From: Hofstenia miamia
Lineage: Eukaryota; Xenacoelomorpha; Acoela; Hofsteniidae
DNA: 64,000 bases
Assembly: GCA_900660155.1 (NCBI GenBank)
Contig: CABFPE010000097.1
Coordinates: forward strand, 773,003-837,002
Direction: 5' to 3'
The translations under genes and the position numbers were made by a program. The notes under the pieces were generated by a model, which saw only the letters and a list, made by a program, of their open reading frames with translations, made no database searches and was not told the origin of the DNA. Of the stretch, positions 61,546 through 64,000 are shown one piece after another. How positions within the stretch are numbered: the stretch's first letter is position 1; each line of letters starts with the position of its first letter.

Positions 61546-62135
61546 CTGAACGTAAATGCCAATTCTGTTCTTCTGGTGTTCAGGATATATGGGGTGATCA
61601 CGCAGTCTCTTGCAACGGTAATGGTGATAGGATTAGTAGACATGATCGTTTACGTGACCGCATATATTCTATTTGTAGTTCTGCAGGATTGTCACCAGCA
61701 TGTGAAAAAAAGGGTTTAATATCAAATACTCTATCCCGCCCTGGCGATATTTTCCTTCCTTCGTGGCTTGGCGGCCAACCTGCTGCCCTAGATGTCACGG
61801 TAACTTCTTCGTTGCAACCATCAAATTTACGTCATGCATCTTCAGAAGCAAGTTACAGTATAAGCAGGCAGAAGAGAGGAAGTATCAAACTCATGCAATT
61901 TCATGTGAAAAATAAGGGATTCTGTTTGTCCCCCTAGAGGCTGAAGTCTTAGGAGGATGGTCAAATACTGCCATTAAAACAATGTCACGCATTTCAAAAC
62001 TTGAACAATGTCGAAGTGCCACTTATACTAGTTTTTCTAACTCGCTGGGTCATATTATGCAAAACTTGTCAGTTACTCTTATAAAAGGCTCTTGCAACAT
62101 GATGTTAAGATCCGATTTCTACATTTTTGAAGAAT
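61546..62135 (+). pseudogene. Restriction-like endonuclease C-terminal domain of a retroelement
   Basis: Encodes a CCHC-type finger (C-x2-C-x10-H-x3-C in CQFCSSGVQDIWGDHAVSC), then NGDRISRHDRLRD, then RPGDIFLPSWLGGQPAALDV followed by TVTSSLQ. The RP-x-D ... DVTV pattern follows the PD-(D/E)xK logic of restriction-like endonucleases at the C-terminus of some non-LTR retroelements and related animal proteins. The conserved end (EAEVLGGWSNTAIKTMSRI and onward to about 62135) continues after a frame change near 61935. It lies directly after the CR1/L2-like motif FLKRLHWLPI, from a different type of element, so the two are probably juxtaposed fragments. Confidence 0.6.
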
Positions 62136-62139
62136 AGCT

Positions 62140-64000
62140 GCTCGAATGTTTTGATTACCCAATGACTTCAGGCAACACCCAAGAAGGTTTTTCAAGAATT
62201 ATTATTCCCCTTTGAAATTCTAAAACATTGATTTTTCAATTAGATTTTAGTGTGAGTAGCAAACACTAATAGATTATATGTGATAATAAATATTGTAATT
62301 TATGATAATTAACTGTAAAAAATATAAAAAAATCTCAGATAAAAAAAAAATTTCATATCTAATAAAGTAGAATGTTGTACTGCTTGTTCCTAAATCCCTT
62401 AGTAGATTGGCGCCTAAGTATATCTCAGATATATTACGCTACCAACCGCGGTCTACTACATTGATGTCGCTGACTTCCGTATCACATCTTTATCAATTTC
62501 TTAGTAATTATGGTCAATTATCGAGTTTATAATCATACTGTTTTCAATTTGCCGGTCATTCAATGTGGAATGTATTATCGGAAAGTATCCGATCAATTGC
62601 ATTATTGTTAGAATTCAAGAATTTGAAGGCATATTTCTTCATCAGCGCATATTCTAAATAAGCTTTTAAAGCACCTGTGACCATTTTGTCACAGGCGCTT
62701 TGCATAATTTTTTTCATATTAATAATAAAATTAATTCCATGGAAAATTATTATAAAAACACTACTTTTGTAGAAATTCATTGCTAAACATTTCACTTCTT
62801 TGTCATTTGATTTATTGATATACTTTATATATTTTTCCTGGTTATTAATAAATCATATCGTGTAGTTGTAAATCAATATCTCAGATAAAGTGAAATATGA
62901 TAAAATTTTTCTAAATATATATTATTTTGAAATTTTATGACCCTAATTCTTAACTATGGGTAGCAAATAATTTATAAATGTAGGCATGTTTCGAATTTGG
63001 ACTTAGTTGTAAAAATCTTACTAAAATGTTTCAATTATTCCTTAATTTTACTAAGTAGTTCAGTCCACAAATTTGTAAATGCTCTGAAATGTTGACAGCA
63101 TTTTCTTCTATTCTTTGATGTATATATTTGTCGGGTATTCATTTGTTCTTAGGGTCTACTTTCAATTTGATAATTTCTTGTTCTATGATATCGAGCATTT
63201 TCTTTTTCAAAAATACTACATTTGTTTCTAAAACTAGTTTTTTGAAAAAGAATAAACTACAAAAAGGATAAAACAAAAATCAAAAACTTAAATGCTATCA
63301 ATGAAGTTAAAAGCAATTAATTTGGACATCTATCAAGTTGAAAGTAGTATGATAGAAAAACTTCTGATATTTGAAGCATAACTTGAACAACTGTTTTCAA
63401 AGTGCAGATTAGTTCATATTAATATGAGAACTATCTTTGAGAAATGAAAGACTGTTTGTACATTACAAGTACTCTACAATTTTCTGAATGTGATTTTAAT
63501 TTTGACAAGCTTCCAATAGAACTATATGAACATTAGGACGCGAAAAAGTCGATAAAGCAAAATGATTTTTTCTGTCAAAATCACACTGAAAGGTTTACTT
63601 AGACATGAAACACGTGAATTTTACAAACCTTTAGTATGGTTGTGAAAAAGCCTAAGATATGCTGTTGGATCAAAATGTTATTAGTATGTCAAAATCGATT
63701 ATTTACTTAGTAAATTTAGATATTTTCTTTGAAAACATTTATCGCAATTTGAATTTCAACCAATCACAAATTTGCTAATACGATTTTTTAGTTAAATTTT
63801 AGCAAACAAACTTTATTTCTGATGAACGCAAAAGCATATTATAGATTTTCATTTGTAAAGCGCATAGATAACATACTCAGTTCAAATCATTTGAGTTTTA
63901 TCAATATAAGATCAAAATTTCTTAGTTTTTTGGTCGAATTTCTGTGGTTAAAATACTAAGTTTTAGTTCAAAAAATAGTCGGCCTAGTGATCATAAATAT
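62140..64000. other. Gene-poor AT-rich DNA
   Basis: No credible coding frame, RNA gene or repeat boundary is seen up to the window's end. Confidence 0.5.

Overview
The window looks like AT-rich animal DNA, probably from an arthropod (a copepod-like crustacean is a guess). The reasons are a spliced DEG/ENaC-type channel gene with LDLa and CUB-like modules, many (TA)n microsatellites, and remnants of Tc1, mariner, hAT, piggyBac-like, Penelope-like, LINE and LTR elements. There is no operon structure, no recognised RNA gene and no CRISPR array. Three assembly marks matter: single Ns at 9922 and 55925, each lying between two copies of the same sequence, and a run of exactly 1000 Ns at 48580-49579.

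Layout. 1-23.8 kb is gene-poor DNA with microsatellites. It holds a Tc1 C-terminal remnant (7.3-7.9 kb), a Penelope-like remnant with a GIY-YIG segment and a hammerhead-like fold (12.5-12.9 kb), a short Tc1-like element with both inverted ends (13.0-13.5 kb), a piggyBac-like end pair (18.8-19.95 kb), a possible host 3' exon (20.1-20.4 kb) and a hAT-like end (22.0 kb). A 242-bp hAT MITE with a perfect 8-bp target duplication lies at 24.03-24.28 kb.

23.9-43.6 kb is a graveyard of minus-strand retroelement fossils. One family has an ORF1, an RT-RNase H pol and an envelope-like glycoprotein. Its pol and env parts recur as separate cassettes bounded by the same roughly 110-150-bp AT-rich block. 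Pieces of an unrelated Ty3/gypsy element (gag and integrase) flank one such pair. Two intervals contain no CpG at all (33,941-35,832 and 38,303-44,016). They bracket an ORF1-pol copy that keeps its CpGs.

44-48.5 kb is gene-poor with two mariner-type remnants. 49.58-51.88 kb carries the one clear host gene, a DEG/ENaC sodium channel with two LDLa modules and a CUB-like region, read on the minus strand and cut off by the 1-kb gap. 54.5-57.4 kb is a 1458-bp sequence present twice around a single N (likely an assembly duplication) and contains a candidate host exon. 60.6-62.1 kb holds a CR1/L2-like LINE fragment abutting a C-terminal restriction-like endonuclease domain. The rest is gene-poor.
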